From Nocardia carnea (GTDB lineage: Bacteria; Actinomycetota; Actinomycetes; Mycobacteriales; Mycobacteriaceae), in contig NZ_JARWOV010000209.1 in NCBI RefSeq assembly GCF_029868855.1, positions 1 through 64,000 of the forward strand: 64,000 nucleotides of DNA, given 5' to 3'. Shown one piece after another: positions 34,302-42,683 of the stretch. The translations under genes and the position numbers were made by a program. Under the pieces are notes generated by a model. That model was not told the origin of the DNA. It did no database searches and worked only from the letters and a program-made list of their open reading frames with translations. Numbering within the stretch: position 1 is the first letter of the stretch; the number at the start of each line of letters is the position of its first letter.

Positions 34302-35830
34302 ACCTCGCCGGACGGTATGAAGAGCAAGGGTGGTGGACCCGCGACAGCCTGGGCGATCTACTGGCCCGCGGTCTCGCCTCCGCTCCGGACAGCACCTTCC
34401 GTGTTCATTCGGATATCCGGCCCTACGCGGGCACCTTCCGGGATGTCGAGCTGGTAGCGCGCCGGTTGGCCACGGGCCTGCGGGACCGCGGTGTGGAGCC
34501 CGGAGATGTCGTCGCGCTCCAGCTACCCAACTGGATGGAGGCCGCGGCCGCGTTCTGGGCCGCCTCGCTCCTGGGCACTGTCGTGGTGCCGATCGTGCAC
34601 AGTTACGGTTCGCGGGAAGTCGGCCATATCGTGGAGACGGTGCGGCCCAAGGCATTCTTCGGCGCCGAACGGTTCGGGAGCCTGGTGTACGACCCCGCGG
34701 TCTACGCGGATGTACCGACCGTGGGTGTTGTCGGCGGGAGCGACCCTCGCTACCGGTTCGACGCCTTGCTCGCCGACGAACCCTTTTCCGGTGTGACACA
34801 GGTGGATCCGGCCGGCCCCGCGGTGATCGCCTTCACCTCCGGCACGACCAGGGTGCCCAAGGGGGTGGTCCACAGCCATCAGACGCTCGGTTGCGAGACC
34901 CGGCTGATGGCGAAGCGCTTTCCGGACGATCTGGGACCGTTGATCAACGCCGCGCCCATCGGCCATTTCATCGGTATGCTCTCGGCTCTGCTCGTCCCGG
35001 TCCTCGAGGGTGTCTCCATCGACCTCACCGATGTCTGGAATCCCGGACGCATCCTGGAGGTGATGACCGCCCATGGCGTCAGCCTGGGCGGTGGTGTGCC
35101 GTACTACGTCACCAGCCTCATCGACCATCCGGACTGCACCCGGGACCACCTGGCCCGGCTGAAATACCTCGGTATGGGCGGCGCGCCGGTCGCCGCGCCG
35201 GTGGCCGAGCGGCTGACCGGCCTGGGCCTGACCGTCTACCGGTCCTACGGCAGCACCGAACACCCGTCGATGACCGCCTCCCATTGGAACGCGCCTCGAT
35301 CCAAACGGCTCTACACCGACGGCGCTCCGCAACCCGGTGTCGAACTCCGGTTGACCGAAGACGGCGAGATCCTCAGCCGCGGCCCGGATCTGTGCCTCGG
35401 ATACCTCGACGACGCCTTGACCGCGGCAGCGTTCGACGACGACGGCTGGTACCACACCGGCGATATCGGAACCCTCGACGCCGACGGCTACCTCACCATC
35501 ACCGACCGCACCACGGACCTGATCATCCGCGGCGGGGAGAACATCAGCGCGCTCGAGGTCGAGGAAGTGTTGCTGACCGTGCCCGGGGTGACCGAAGCGG
35601 TCGCGGTCGCGGCGCCGGACGCGCGACTGGGCGAACACGTCGCGGCAGTACTACGGCTGCAACCCGGTACGACCGCGCCGTCGCTCGAGGATCTGTGCGC
35701 CTACTTCGCCGACGCGGGGCTGGCGAAACAGAAGTGGCCGCAGGAGGTCCATGTGGTCGACGATTTCCCGCGCAGCCCCAGTGGCAAGGTGCAGAAATAC
35801 AAGATCCGGCAGAGTCTGGCCACGAACTGA
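34283..35830 (+). CDS. AMP-dependent acyl-CoA synthetase (FadD-like)
   Basis: 515 residues with the full ANL layout: P-loop FTSGTTRVPKGVVHSH, YRSYGSTEHP (A5), GWYHTGDIG (A7), DLIIRGGENISALEVEE (A8) and the catalytic lysine in SPSGKVQKYKIR (A10). Forms acyl-AMP then acyl-CoA. ATG 34283 has TTGGAG 5 bases upstream; the frame open from 34190 overlaps the duplicated leader. The ligase faces the twelve-gene catabolic row and shares its operator motif, so it probably activates the acid substrate or an intermediate of that pathway. Confidence 0.94.
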   Translation: MRTIPPDLAGRYEEQGWWTRDSLGDLLARGLASAPDSTFRVHSDIRPYAGTFRDVELVARRLATGLRDRGVEPGDVVALQLPNWMEAAAAFWAASLLGTVVVPIVHSYGSREVGHIVETVRPKAFFGAERFGSLVYDPAVYADVPTVGVVGGSDPRYRFDALLADEPFSGVTQVDPAGPAVIAFTSGTTRVPKGVVHSHQTLGCETRLMAKRFPDDLGPLINAAPIGHFIGMLSALLVPVLEGVSIDLTDVWNPGRILEVMTAHGVSLGGGVPYYVTSLIDHPDCTRDHLARLKYLGMGGAPVAAPVAERLTGLGLTVYRSYGSTEHPSMTASHWNAPRSKRLYTDGAPQPGVELRLTEDGEILSRGPDLCLGYLDDALTAAAFDDDGWYHTGDIGTLDADGYLTITDRTTDLIIRGGENISALEVEEVLLTVPGVTEAVAVAAPDARLGEHVAAVLRLQPGTTAPSLEDLCAYFADAGLAKQKWPQEVHVVDDFPRSPSGKVQKYKIRQSLATN

Positions 35831-35888
35831 TCCGGGCGGCGTTCCGGGGGACCGAACAGATTTCGGCGCCCGGAACTCCGCGTCGTAT

Positions 35889-36926
35889 TCAGACCTCGAG
35901 GAGATCGAGGCTTTTGTGCCGCGCGACCGCCGTGCCGAGTCGTCCGGTGAGGTGCTCGATGATCGGCCGGTCGACCGCGCGGGTCATCGACCACAGGTAC
36001 AGCCCGTACGGCAGATGTGCTCGATACAGCCACCAGGCCTGTTCTCGATCCGGCGGTTCGACCCCGTGTGCGGCCAGCCGGTGCAGATAGTGCTCGAGCA
36101 GTTCGCGTTCGGATCGGGCGAGCTCGTCCGGGTGCAGGACGGTCGCCAGATGGTAGGCGATATCTTGGGCCCAGTGGCCGCTCTGTACCACCTGCCAGTC
36201 GATGAGACCCGGGCTTCCGTCGGGCATTTCGTAGATATTGCCGGCGTGCAGGTCGCCGTGGACCAGGCACCGCGCGGAAGAGCTGCCCAGGGTGTCCATG
36301 GCCGCCATCGCCGCCAGCAGCCGGTCCGCGCGCCGCACATCGGATGGGATGCCGGCCGCCCGGCCGTCGTCCAGGAGCGGTTGGAGCTTCTCGACGGTCA
36401 TATGCCCCGCCAGTGAAGCCAGACGTGGTGGAAACAACCCGCTCGCCTCCGGTCGCTTGCCGTCCCAGGTCGCCGCGTGCAGGGCGGCGAGCTGATCGAG
36501 GGTTTCCGCGGCCTGGGTGGCGCCGTAGCCGACCAGGGGGTCGAGGAACCGGGCGCCCGCCGCCACCAGGTCGTGCATGAGAACCAGCGCGTGTCCGGTG
36601 TCCTCGTCCACGGCGGCGTGCACGCACGGCGGGGTGCGCACCGGAAGATCGTGGGCGAAGTCCCGGTAGAAATCCGCTTCGGCCCGCGAACCGCGGCGGT
36701 GCTGCGGGTTGAAATAACCCTTGGCGCACAGTGCCGGGGGAGCGCCGGCCTGATGCGCGTAGGTGACGCGGAAACGCAGTTTGGTGGCCACCGTCTCGAT
36801 CCGCTCAACCACCTCGGTCGCCGTCGGAACGACGCCGGGACAGCCGGATTCCAGCACGGCGGCCAGCCATTCGGGTGACAGTACGACCGCTTCGTCGAAC
36901 GGTGCGGGCTCGGCCGGTGTCGTCAC
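35889..36926 (-). CDS. APH-fold phosphotransferase, copy 2
   Basis: 345 residues. Catalytic loop VHGDLHAGN and metal aspartate LIDWQVV; N-lobe lysine probably in LCAKGYFN. GTG 36926 has AGGAGGG upstream and overlaps the preceding gene's stop (GTGA), so the start is firm. Resembles the ecdysteroid-kinase-like/ACAD10 type kinases rather than resistance enzymes. Last gene of the minus-strand row, convergent with the ligase. Confidence 0.87.
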   Translation of the reverse strand: MTTPAEPAPFDEAVVLSPEWLAAVLESGCPGVVPTATEVVERIETVATKLRFRVTYAHQAGAPPALCAKGYFNPQHRRGSRAEADFYRDFAHDLPVRTPPCVHAAVDEDTGHALVLMHDLVAAGARFLDPLVGYGATQAAETLDQLAALHAATWDGKRPEASGLFPPRLASLAGHMTVEKLQPLLDDGRAAGIPSDVRRADRLLAAMAAMDTLGSSSARCLVHGDLHAGNIYEMPDGSPGLIDWQVVQSGHWAQDIAYHLATVLHPDELARSERELLEHYLHRLAAHGVEPPDREQAWWLYRAHLPYGLYLWSMTRAVDRPIIEHLTGRLGTAVARHKSLDLLEV

Positions 36927-37996
36927 AAGCCCTCCTGTGGTTCGGGAATCCCCACCAGCTCGCAGGCGTGCCGCAGGAAGGAGTACCGCCGGGTGCCGGT
37001 GTCGACCGGCGGCAGCCGGAGGACACGGCGGGTACGGAGGCTGAGCAGACCCGCTTTGAGGCAGGCGAACACCTCGTGCCACCGCAGATCGTCGGCACGC
37101 AGTCCGGTCAGGTCCTGCCACAGGTCGATCGTCTCGTCCCGTGTTCCGAGCCCGTCGAGCCGGGGGACACCCAGGCCGGTGCTGTGTGCTTCGTCGAACA
37201 CCAGCCACCAGGCGAGGTCGGCGACCGGGCCGGCCATCGACGCCTGCTCCCAGTCCATGACCGCGGAGACGCGGAAGTCCGGAGCGAACACGATGTTGCC
37301 GATGCGGGCGTCGCCCCAGGACAGTCCCGGTACGGAGTCGGCCGGCTGATTGTCGGTGAGCCACTGCAGCAGAGTGTGGACCGTCTCCGGAATGTTCTCC
37401 TCGAGCGTCCAGTGTGCGTGGGCGCTCCAATAGGCGAGTTGCTGCTGGTTGCCCGAGGCCCCGTATTCGGGCCGGTCGACGAAACCGACGATGTCGACGG
37501 GAACCCGATGGATCGCGGCGAGTTGGCCCATCGCGTCTTCCCACAGCGTCCGCCGCTGCCCCGGGGTGGCGTCCGCGAGGAACCCGGACAGGTTGTACAC
37601 GGGCATACTCACCGGCACCGAGCCGGTGACCCGCCGCATCAGATAGAACGGCCGGCCGAGCACCGACGGATCCTCCTCCAGCCACAACGGTTCCGCGACC
37701 CGCACGTCACTGTGTTGCCGCAGGGCCACGAGAATCTGATGCTGCATACGGAACTTCGGGTCGAGAAACATCTGGTACTCGGCCGCCGGCGCCACTCGCA
37801 GCACGAGTTGCTCGATCCCGCGCGCGGAGTGCACCCGGACGAAAACGGTCTCGTTGGACACCCCGGCACCCTGCGGGTAGGCCGGATCGTCGATTTCGAC
37901 GGCGGTGACCTCGTGCCGTGCCGCCAGCCACGAATGCAGAACAGTGGCGGTGGTATCCAGATCACGACCTTTGGGAAATACAGGTGCGTGCTTCAT
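36923..37996 (-). CDS. APH-fold phosphotransferase, copy 1
   Basis: About 357 residues. Catalytic loop LSWGDARIGN (the usual HGD histidine replaced by tryptophan, W-G-D) and metal aspartate MDWEQASMAGP. The W-G-D variant is known in the ACAD10/LvaA-like branch. ATG 37996 has GGGG 7 bases upstream; an ATG at 38017 overlapping the TetR stop is an alternative. Paired with a second kinase through GTGA, so both may act in one pathway, possibly phosphorylating a hydroxyacyl-CoA; that is inference. Confidence 0.85.
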   Translation of the reverse strand: MKHAPVFPKGRDLDTTATVLHSWLAARHEVTAVEIDDPAYPQGAGVSNETVFVRVHSARGIEQLVLRVAPAAEYQMFLDPKFRMQHQILVALRQHSDVRVAEPLWLEEDPSVLGRPFYLMRRVTGSVPVSMPVYNLSGFLADATPGQRRTLWEDAMGQLAAIHRVPVDIVGFVDRPEYGASGNQQQLAYWSAHAHWTLEENIPETVHTLLQWLTDNQPADSVPGLSWGDARIGNIVFAPDFRVSAVMDWEQASMAGPVADLAWWLVFDEAHSTGLGVPRLDGLGTRDETIDLWQDLTGLRADDLRWHEVFACLKAGLLSLRTRRVLRLPPVDTGTRRYSFLRHACELVGIPEPQEGL

Positions 37997-38009
37997 TGCT
38001 GTGCCCCGT

Positions 38010-38705
38010 TTACTCATCAGGTGGACGACCGCCGAAAGCGGTCGAACAGAATGTCCACAATTGTTCGGTGACGGCTTCGATGTTCTCGCGCGGCGCATAC
38101 GCGAAATGGTGGTAAACCGACGTCACCAGGTTCACCGCCAGCCAGGCATCGGCGGCCGGGTCGTTCGGGCGCAGCAGTCCCGACTCGGCCGCCGCCCGCA
38201 ATTCCCGCTCGATCATCCCGGCGAAAGGCATATTGACCTGCGCCATCTCCTCCGGAAATATCTGGTAGAGCCGCCAGTGTTCGGACGTGATGAATTGCCG
38301 TGCGGTTCCGCCCTCGTCGGTGCGCAGCGATCGCAACGCCGCGAGGATGTAGAAACGTAAGCGCGCCACCGGATCCGGTAACTCGCTCGCGGCCGCGGCC
38401 ATCTCGGCCATCCGATCGGAGATCACATCTTCGAGGACGGCGAGGAGGAGATGGTCCTTACTGGGGAAATGCCGGTAGAAGGTCTGCAGGGCGATCCCCG
38501 CCTCCTTCGACAATTCCTGCGTCGTGAAGGCGGACCCCTTGACCTCGATCAACCGCTGCGCGGCCGCAACGATCCCCTGCGCCTGCTCGATGGTGCGAGC
38601 CCTCGATCGCCGGACCGACTGCGATTGATCCGCGGCGCGGTCGGCCCATCCGGGCGGCGAAGTGCTCGGGGCGTCGGGTCGGGCGGGCCTCTTGGGTGTG
38701 GACAC
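38010..38705 (-). CDS. TetR-family regulator within the catabolic row
   Basis: 231 residues with a 35-residue disordered N-terminal arm (Pro/Arg-rich), then helix-turn-helix TTQELSKEAGIALQTFYRHF. It is in the same direction as the row and 13 bases from the Ddn-like gene, so it is probably cotranscribed. It is a candidate for the repressor that reads the AGAAT palindromes, since no other regulator lies inside the row; the assignment is unproven. Confidence 0.9.
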   Translation of the reverse strand: MSTPKRPARPDAPSTSPPGWADRAADQSQSVRRSRARTIEQAQGIVAAAQRLIEVKGSAFTTQELSKEAGIALQTFYRHFPSKDHLLLAVLEDVISDRMAEMAAAASELPDPVARLRFYILAALRSLRTDEGGTARQFITSEHWRLYQIFPEEMAQVNMPFAGMIERELRAAAESGLLRPNDPAADAWLAVNLVTSVYHHFAYAPRENIEAVTEQLWTFCSTAFGGRPPDE

Positions 38706-38718
38706 GCCTGAAGTCCTA

Positions 38719-39153
38719 TCACGACCGGCTGAGCACGACGAGCGGGATGACGCGGCTGGTACGGGTCTGATAGACGTCGTAGTTCGGCCAGTATTCCGTG
38801 GCCAGCTCCCACAGGCGCGGCCGTTCGGCCGCGCCGGCCGTGCGGGCCGTCACCCGGAACCGCTCCGCCTTGACCTGGATCACCGCCTCGGGGTTCGCGC
38901 GCAGATTCAGGTACCACGCCGGATGCTTCGGGGCGCCGCCGGCCGAGGCCACGACCAGGTAATCCGCGCCGTCGCGCCCGTAGATGAGCGCCGAGGTGCG
39001 GGGCCGGCCGGTTTTCCGGCCGGTGGTCGTGAGCAGCAGGATATGGGTGCCGTTCCATTCGTATCCGATTTCGCCGTCGGTCTCCTCGTATCGGGCGACG
39101 TGGGTGGCCCCGACCAGGCCGAGGTCGGGCGGCCGGTAACCGGGTTCGTTCAT
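38719..39153 (-). CDS. Ddn-like F420-dependent nitroreductase-family protein
   Basis: 144 residues. Core GTHILLLTTTGRKTGRPRTSAL, VVASAGGAPKHPAWYLNL and YDVYQTRTSRVIPLVVL, all typical of the deazaflavin (F420)-dependent nitroreductase/quinone reductase family (Ddn). Members use F420H2 to reduce quinones or unsaturated ketones. Placed 31 bases after the P450 in the row, it could reduce an enone intermediate. Confidence 0.93.
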   Translation of the reverse strand: MNEPGYRPPDLGLVGATHVARYEETDGEIGYEWNGTHILLLTTTGRKTGRPRTSALIYGRDGADYLVVASAGGAPKHPAWYLNLRANPEAVIQVKAERFRVTARTAGAAERPRLWELATEYWPNYDVYQTRTSRVIPLVVLSRS

Positions 39154-39184
39154 CGACTTCCTCCTCTTTCAGGGACCGCTCGGC

Positions 39185-40432
39185 TCAGCCGAAAACCACC
39201 GGAATCTCGGTCGGCCCGCGCTCGTACATTCCGATGAAACGGGTGGGTTCGGCATCGGGGTCGGTCCGTAGATTCGGCAGCCGGTCGAGCAGGGCGCCGA
39301 TCCCGGTCGTCATTTCGGCCTTCGCGACATGCATGCCCAGGCAGGCGTGGGCTCCACCGCCGAAGGCGAAGGAGGGCCGCAAACGCCGGGTGATGTCGTA
39401 TTCGTCCGGGTTGTCCCAGCGTGCGGGGTCCCGGTTCGCTGCCCCGATGCACAGGTGCAGGACCGATCCGGCAGGCAGTGGCACACCCTGTAATTCGGTG
39501 TCCCGGGTGACGTACCGGGAGAACATCGGATCGGTCGGTGTCCAGCGCAGCGCCTCGTCGATGGCCGGCCGCAGCAGAGATCGGTCCGCCGCGACCGCCG
39601 CGAGAACGTCGGGCCGCTGCAGCAGCGCCGTCAGGGTGATCCCCATCTGTTTCCAGGTGGTGCCGGATCCGGCGGCCAGCAGCAGGACCACGAAGGAGTG
39701 GATCTCGGCGTCGGTGAGCCGCTGGGTGGTGCCGTCCTCACCCTTCAGTTCGGCCTCGACCAGCACGCTGATGAGGTCGTCCTGCGGTTCGTTCCGGCGC
39801 TTCGCCACGATAGGCCGGATCAGCTCCACCACGGCGTCCGGCCGTCCGAGCGCCGCCCGGAACTCCAGCGCCTGCTCGATCGGAACACCGAAGCTACCCG
39901 TGATCGTCAGCACCGGGATGGCCGCACAGAAATCGACGTTCAGTTCGGCGCGGCCGTCGGCGGCGAATCCGTCGATCAGTTGGTGCACCGTCTGCTCGAT
40001 CCAATTGCGTATCCACCATTCGGCTTTGGCGGGTACGAAGGACGGCTGGACCAGTGCCCGGTAGCGCCGGTGCTGCGCCCCGTTCATGGAAATCATGCTG
40101 TTGAGGGCGTCGAGTCTGCCCCTGTTCGGGTCGACCGGTTCCGGCGCGGACGCGAACAGATCGGGGTTGCGATAGGCGGTATCACAGGCGGCGAAGCTGA
40201 ATGCGGAGAAGTGCGGGCGGTCGGGCTGCGGCAGCCCGCTGAACGCCGCGGGGCCCGGGTATCCGGTCAGTTCGTGCACCGTACCCGGATGCACCTCGGC
40301 CTCGGCGCGCAGCCGATGCCAGACCGGGTAAGGGTCGTCCCGGTACCCGCCGCCCGTTTGGGCGAGGTAGGCGCCGCGTAGGTCGAACAGTTCGCGCACG
40401 CGGTCGCGATCCAAGGTTTTCGCTGGATTCAT
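39185..40432 (-). CDS. Cytochrome P450 with unusual I-helix
   Basis: 415 residues. Heme loop FAFGGGAHACLG (Cys about 364) and ExxR as EALRW. The I-helix reads AAGSGTT (residues about 253-259): the conserved acid of the acid-alcohol pair is glycine (Gly 257), with the threonines kept. ATG 40432 lies 5 bases after the SDR stop with GAGGTG upstream; the longer frame is not real. The adjacent ferredoxin (two genes upstream) is its likely electron donor. Probably hydroxylates the pathway substrate; identity unknown. Confidence 0.93.
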   Translation of the reverse strand: MNPAKTLDRDRVRELFDLRGAYLAQTGGGYRDDPYPVWHRLRAEAEVHPGTVHELTGYPGPAAFSGLPQPDRPHFSAFSFAACDTAYRNPDLFASAPEPVDPNRGRLDALNSMISMNGAQHRRYRALVQPSFVPAKAEWWIRNWIEQTVHQLIDGFAADGRAELNVDFCAAIPVLTITGSFGVPIEQALEFRAALGRPDAVVELIRPIVAKRRNEPQDDLISVLVEAELKGEDGTTQRLTDAEIHSFVVLLLAAGSGTTWKQMGITLTALLQRPDVLAAVAADRSLLRPAIDEALRWTPTDPMFSRYVTRDTELQGVPLPAGSVLHLCIGAANRDPARWDNPDEYDITRRLRPSFAFGGGAHACLGMHVAKAEMTTGIGALLDRLPNLRTDPDAEPTRFIGMYERGPTEIPVVFG

Positions 40433-40436
40433 TCGT

Positions 40437-41225
40437 TCACCTCGCCACGTAGCCGCCGTCGACCGGAAACAGGACTCCGGTGATATTCGCGGCGCGATCG
40501 GATACCAGGAATACGGCTGCCTCCGCGCAGTCCTCCGCCGTGATCGGGCGGCCGAGCGGATGGTTGGCCGCGGTGCTCTCGGCCAGTTTCGCGGTCGTCT
40601 CCGCACTGTTGTCGAGCCCGCCGGCCGCCATGAAGCCGGTATACGGCATTCCGGCCGGGCAGAGAGCGTTGGCGCGGATCCCGAAGGACGCACCCTCGAT
40701 CGCGACTGCCTTGGTGAGCTGGTGCACGGCACCTTTGGTCGCGGCGTAGACCGCGCCACCCCAGGCGACCAGGCCCGCGACCGACCCCGTGTTGAGGATG
40801 ACGCCGGCACTGCCCTGTCGTTTGAATTGGAGTACCGCATAGGTGCAGCCGAGGAACACCCCGCCGATATTCACCGATACAAGGCGCTGGAAATCCTGGA
40901 AGGTGTGGTCCTCGAGCGCGGCACCCAGACGCGGTGTCGGGATGCCCACATTGTTGAAGACGATATCGACGTGACCGAACCGGTCGGCGGCGGTGGCGAT
41001 CATCGCGGCGACATCTCGCTCACGCGTGACATCGGTTTCGACCGCGACGGCCACCCCGCCGGCGGCCTCGATCCGGCGGACGGTTTCCTTCGCCTGATCG
41101 AATTGGATATCGGCGCACACCACCGAGGCGCCTTCCTCGGCGAATCGCTGGGCCGAGGCGGCACCGACGCCGGATCCGGCGCCGGTGACCACCGCGGTCT
41201 TTCCTTCGAGCAGCACGTGGCTCAC
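40437..41225 (-). CDS. Short-chain dehydrogenase
   Basis: 262 residues. TGAGSGVG cofactor motif, NNVG in place of NNAG, catalytic serine in NTGSVAG and YAATK active site. C-terminal VLFPVDGGYVAR is standard. Overlaps the ferredoxin stop (ATGA-type). Likely oxidises the alcohol formed by the P450. Confidence 0.94.
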   Translation of the reverse strand: MSHVLLEGKTAVVTGAGSGVGAASAQRFAEEGASVVCADIQFDQAKETVRRIEAAGGVAVAVETDVTRERDVAAMIATAADRFGHVDIVFNNVGIPTPRLGAALEDHTFQDFQRLVSVNIGGVFLGCTYAVLQFKRQGSAGVILNTGSVAGLVAWGGAVYAATKGAVHQLTKAVAIEGASFGIRANALCPAGMPYTGFMAAGGLDNSAETTAKLAESTAANHPLGRPITAEDCAEAAVFLVSDRAANITGVLFPVDGGYVAR

Positions 41226-41446
41226 CTTTCTCGTTCGATGGTGGCGATATCGGTGATCGCCAGGCTCAGTGCCCCGGTCGGACAGCTGTCCACGGCCGCG
41301 CGGACCTCGTCCAGCGGATCGGCCGGCGGGTCGCGCAGAACCGCGAGTCCCTCGTCGTCCTGGGTGAAACTGCCCGGGGCGTAGGCCGCGCAGACCCCAC
41401 AGCCGAGGCAGCGTGTTCGATCGACCTGGACACTCCAGCCCGGCAT
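41222..41446 (-). CDS. Ferredoxin, P450 partner
   Basis: 74 residues. Cysteine set C-LG-C-GV-C (residues about 13-19) plus SCPTGAL near residue 54, so four cysteines that could hold a [4Fe-4S] or a convertible [3Fe-4S] cluster; many P450 ferredoxins of this group lack the middle cysteine. Acidic overall, as expected for docking to a P450. Coupled to the SDR and two genes from the P450. Confidence 0.93.
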   Translation of the reverse strand: MPGWSVQVDRTRCLGCGVCAAYAPGSFTQDDEGLAVLRDPPADPLDEVRAAVDSCPTGALSLAITDIATIERER

Positions 41447-41447
41447 C

Positions 41448-42656
41448 TCAGCCCGCTGCCCGGACCGGCGGTTCGGCCGGAGTGAACCGGTAGAGCCGCT
41501 CGGCGTTGCCGCGCAGGATCTTGTACTGCGTCGTCTCCGGGAGGTGATCGATCTGCTTTTTCACGGCGTCGATGCAGTTCGGCCAGGTGGAATCGGAATG
41601 CGGGTAGTCGGTTTCGCACATGATGTTGTTCTCGCCGATTTCGGCGATACTCGCGATACCGTGCGTGTCCTCGATGAAGCAGCCGAAGATGTGGTCGCGG
41701 AAGGTCTGGCGGATATCGAGCGTGTCGAGGTCGACGCCTTGACTGCCGGCGTGATCACCCCAGTTCATTCCCCGTTTCACCCAGTGCCGCTGTTTGTCCA
41801 GGACCTGCTCGGCGCGCTCCAGGAAGTACGGCATCCAGCCGATCTCACCTTCGGACAGGGCGATCTTGAGATTCGGGAAGCGCTGGAACATCCCGCTGAA
41901 CAACCAGGACAGCATCGCACCGGAGGTCCGGGTCGCACCCCAGGCCAGGTTGGCCAGGAACGGGGCATCCTTCGAGATCTGCGGAACCGTCGAGGACGAA
42001 CCGACATGCATGGAGACGACCAGGTCCAGATCGTTGGCCGCGGCCATCACCGGGTCCCAGTAGCCGTTCGGGTCGTGGATCGTCGGCAGGCCCAGCGGCG
42101 CGGGGTTCTCCGAGAACGCGAAGGTGGTGGCGCCTTTCGCGGCGCAACGTTCCAGTTCCCGCACGGCCAGTTGCGGATCCCACAGCGGGATGAGGACCAG
42201 CGGGATATAGCGACCCGGTGCCGCGCCGCACCAGTCCTCGATCACCCAGTCGTTGTAGGCCTTCAGGCAGACCAGGCCGAATTCGCGATCGCCGGCCTCC
42301 ATGAACAGCTGGCCGCAGAACCGGGTGATCGTCGGGAAGCAGAGGGAGGCGAGGATTCCCGCCCGGTTCATATCTTCGATCCGCGCGACCGGGTCGTAAC
42401 ATCCTGGCCGCATTTCACTGTAGGACAGGGGTTTCGGACTGAATTCTTCTTTCTCCTTACCCGCCACCGCACTCAGGCCGGAACTGGGGAAGCGTTTACC
42501 GTCGTAGACCCAGCAGTCCACGCCGTTGTCGTCGAATTCCATATGCGGTGCGCGATCCCGGTCGGCGCGCGGGACGCGGTCCACCCACAGATTCGGCGGT
42601 TCGAGAATGTGGTCGTCGACCGAGATCAACCAGTCGAGTGCGAGTTCAGTGGACAT
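41448..42656 (-). CDS. Amidohydrolase-family (TIM-barrel) metal hydrolase
   Basis: 402 residues. N-terminal metal motif reads VDDHILEPP (D-x-H in place of H-x-H), a central VVSMHVGSSS histidine, and the C-terminal aspartate in CETDYPHSDSTWP. This is the ACMSD/2-amidohydrolase branch common in actinobacterial catabolic clusters; members are decarboxylases or hydrolases of ring-derived acids. Start ATG 42656. One base separates it from the ferredoxin gene, so expression is coupled. Confidence 0.92.
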   Translation of the reverse strand: MSTELALDWLISVDDHILEPPNLWVDRVPRADRDRAPHMEFDDNGVDCWVYDGKRFPSSGLSAVAGKEKEEFSPKPLSYSEMRPGCYDPVARIEDMNRAGILASLCFPTITRFCGQLFMEAGDREFGLVCLKAYNDWVIEDWCGAAPGRYIPLVLIPLWDPQLAVRELERCAAKGATTFAFSENPAPLGLPTIHDPNGYWDPVMAAANDLDLVVSMHVGSSSTVPQISKDAPFLANLAWGATRTSGAMLSWLFSGMFQRFPNLKIALSEGEIGWMPYFLERAEQVLDKQRHWVKRGMNWGDHAGSQGVDLDTLDIRQTFRDHIFGCFIEDTHGIASIAEIGENNIMCETDYPHSDSTWPNCIDAVKKQIDHLPETTQYKILRGNAERLYRFTPAEPPVRAAG

Positions 42657-42683
42657 GATTACTCCTTCGGGTCGGGCGGTCGT

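Noticed and set aside
36927-37685. Fusion of the two kinase genes suggested by a long open frame
   Set aside because: The extension has no kinase motifs and overlaps the true upstream kinase; GTGA coupling explains the junction.
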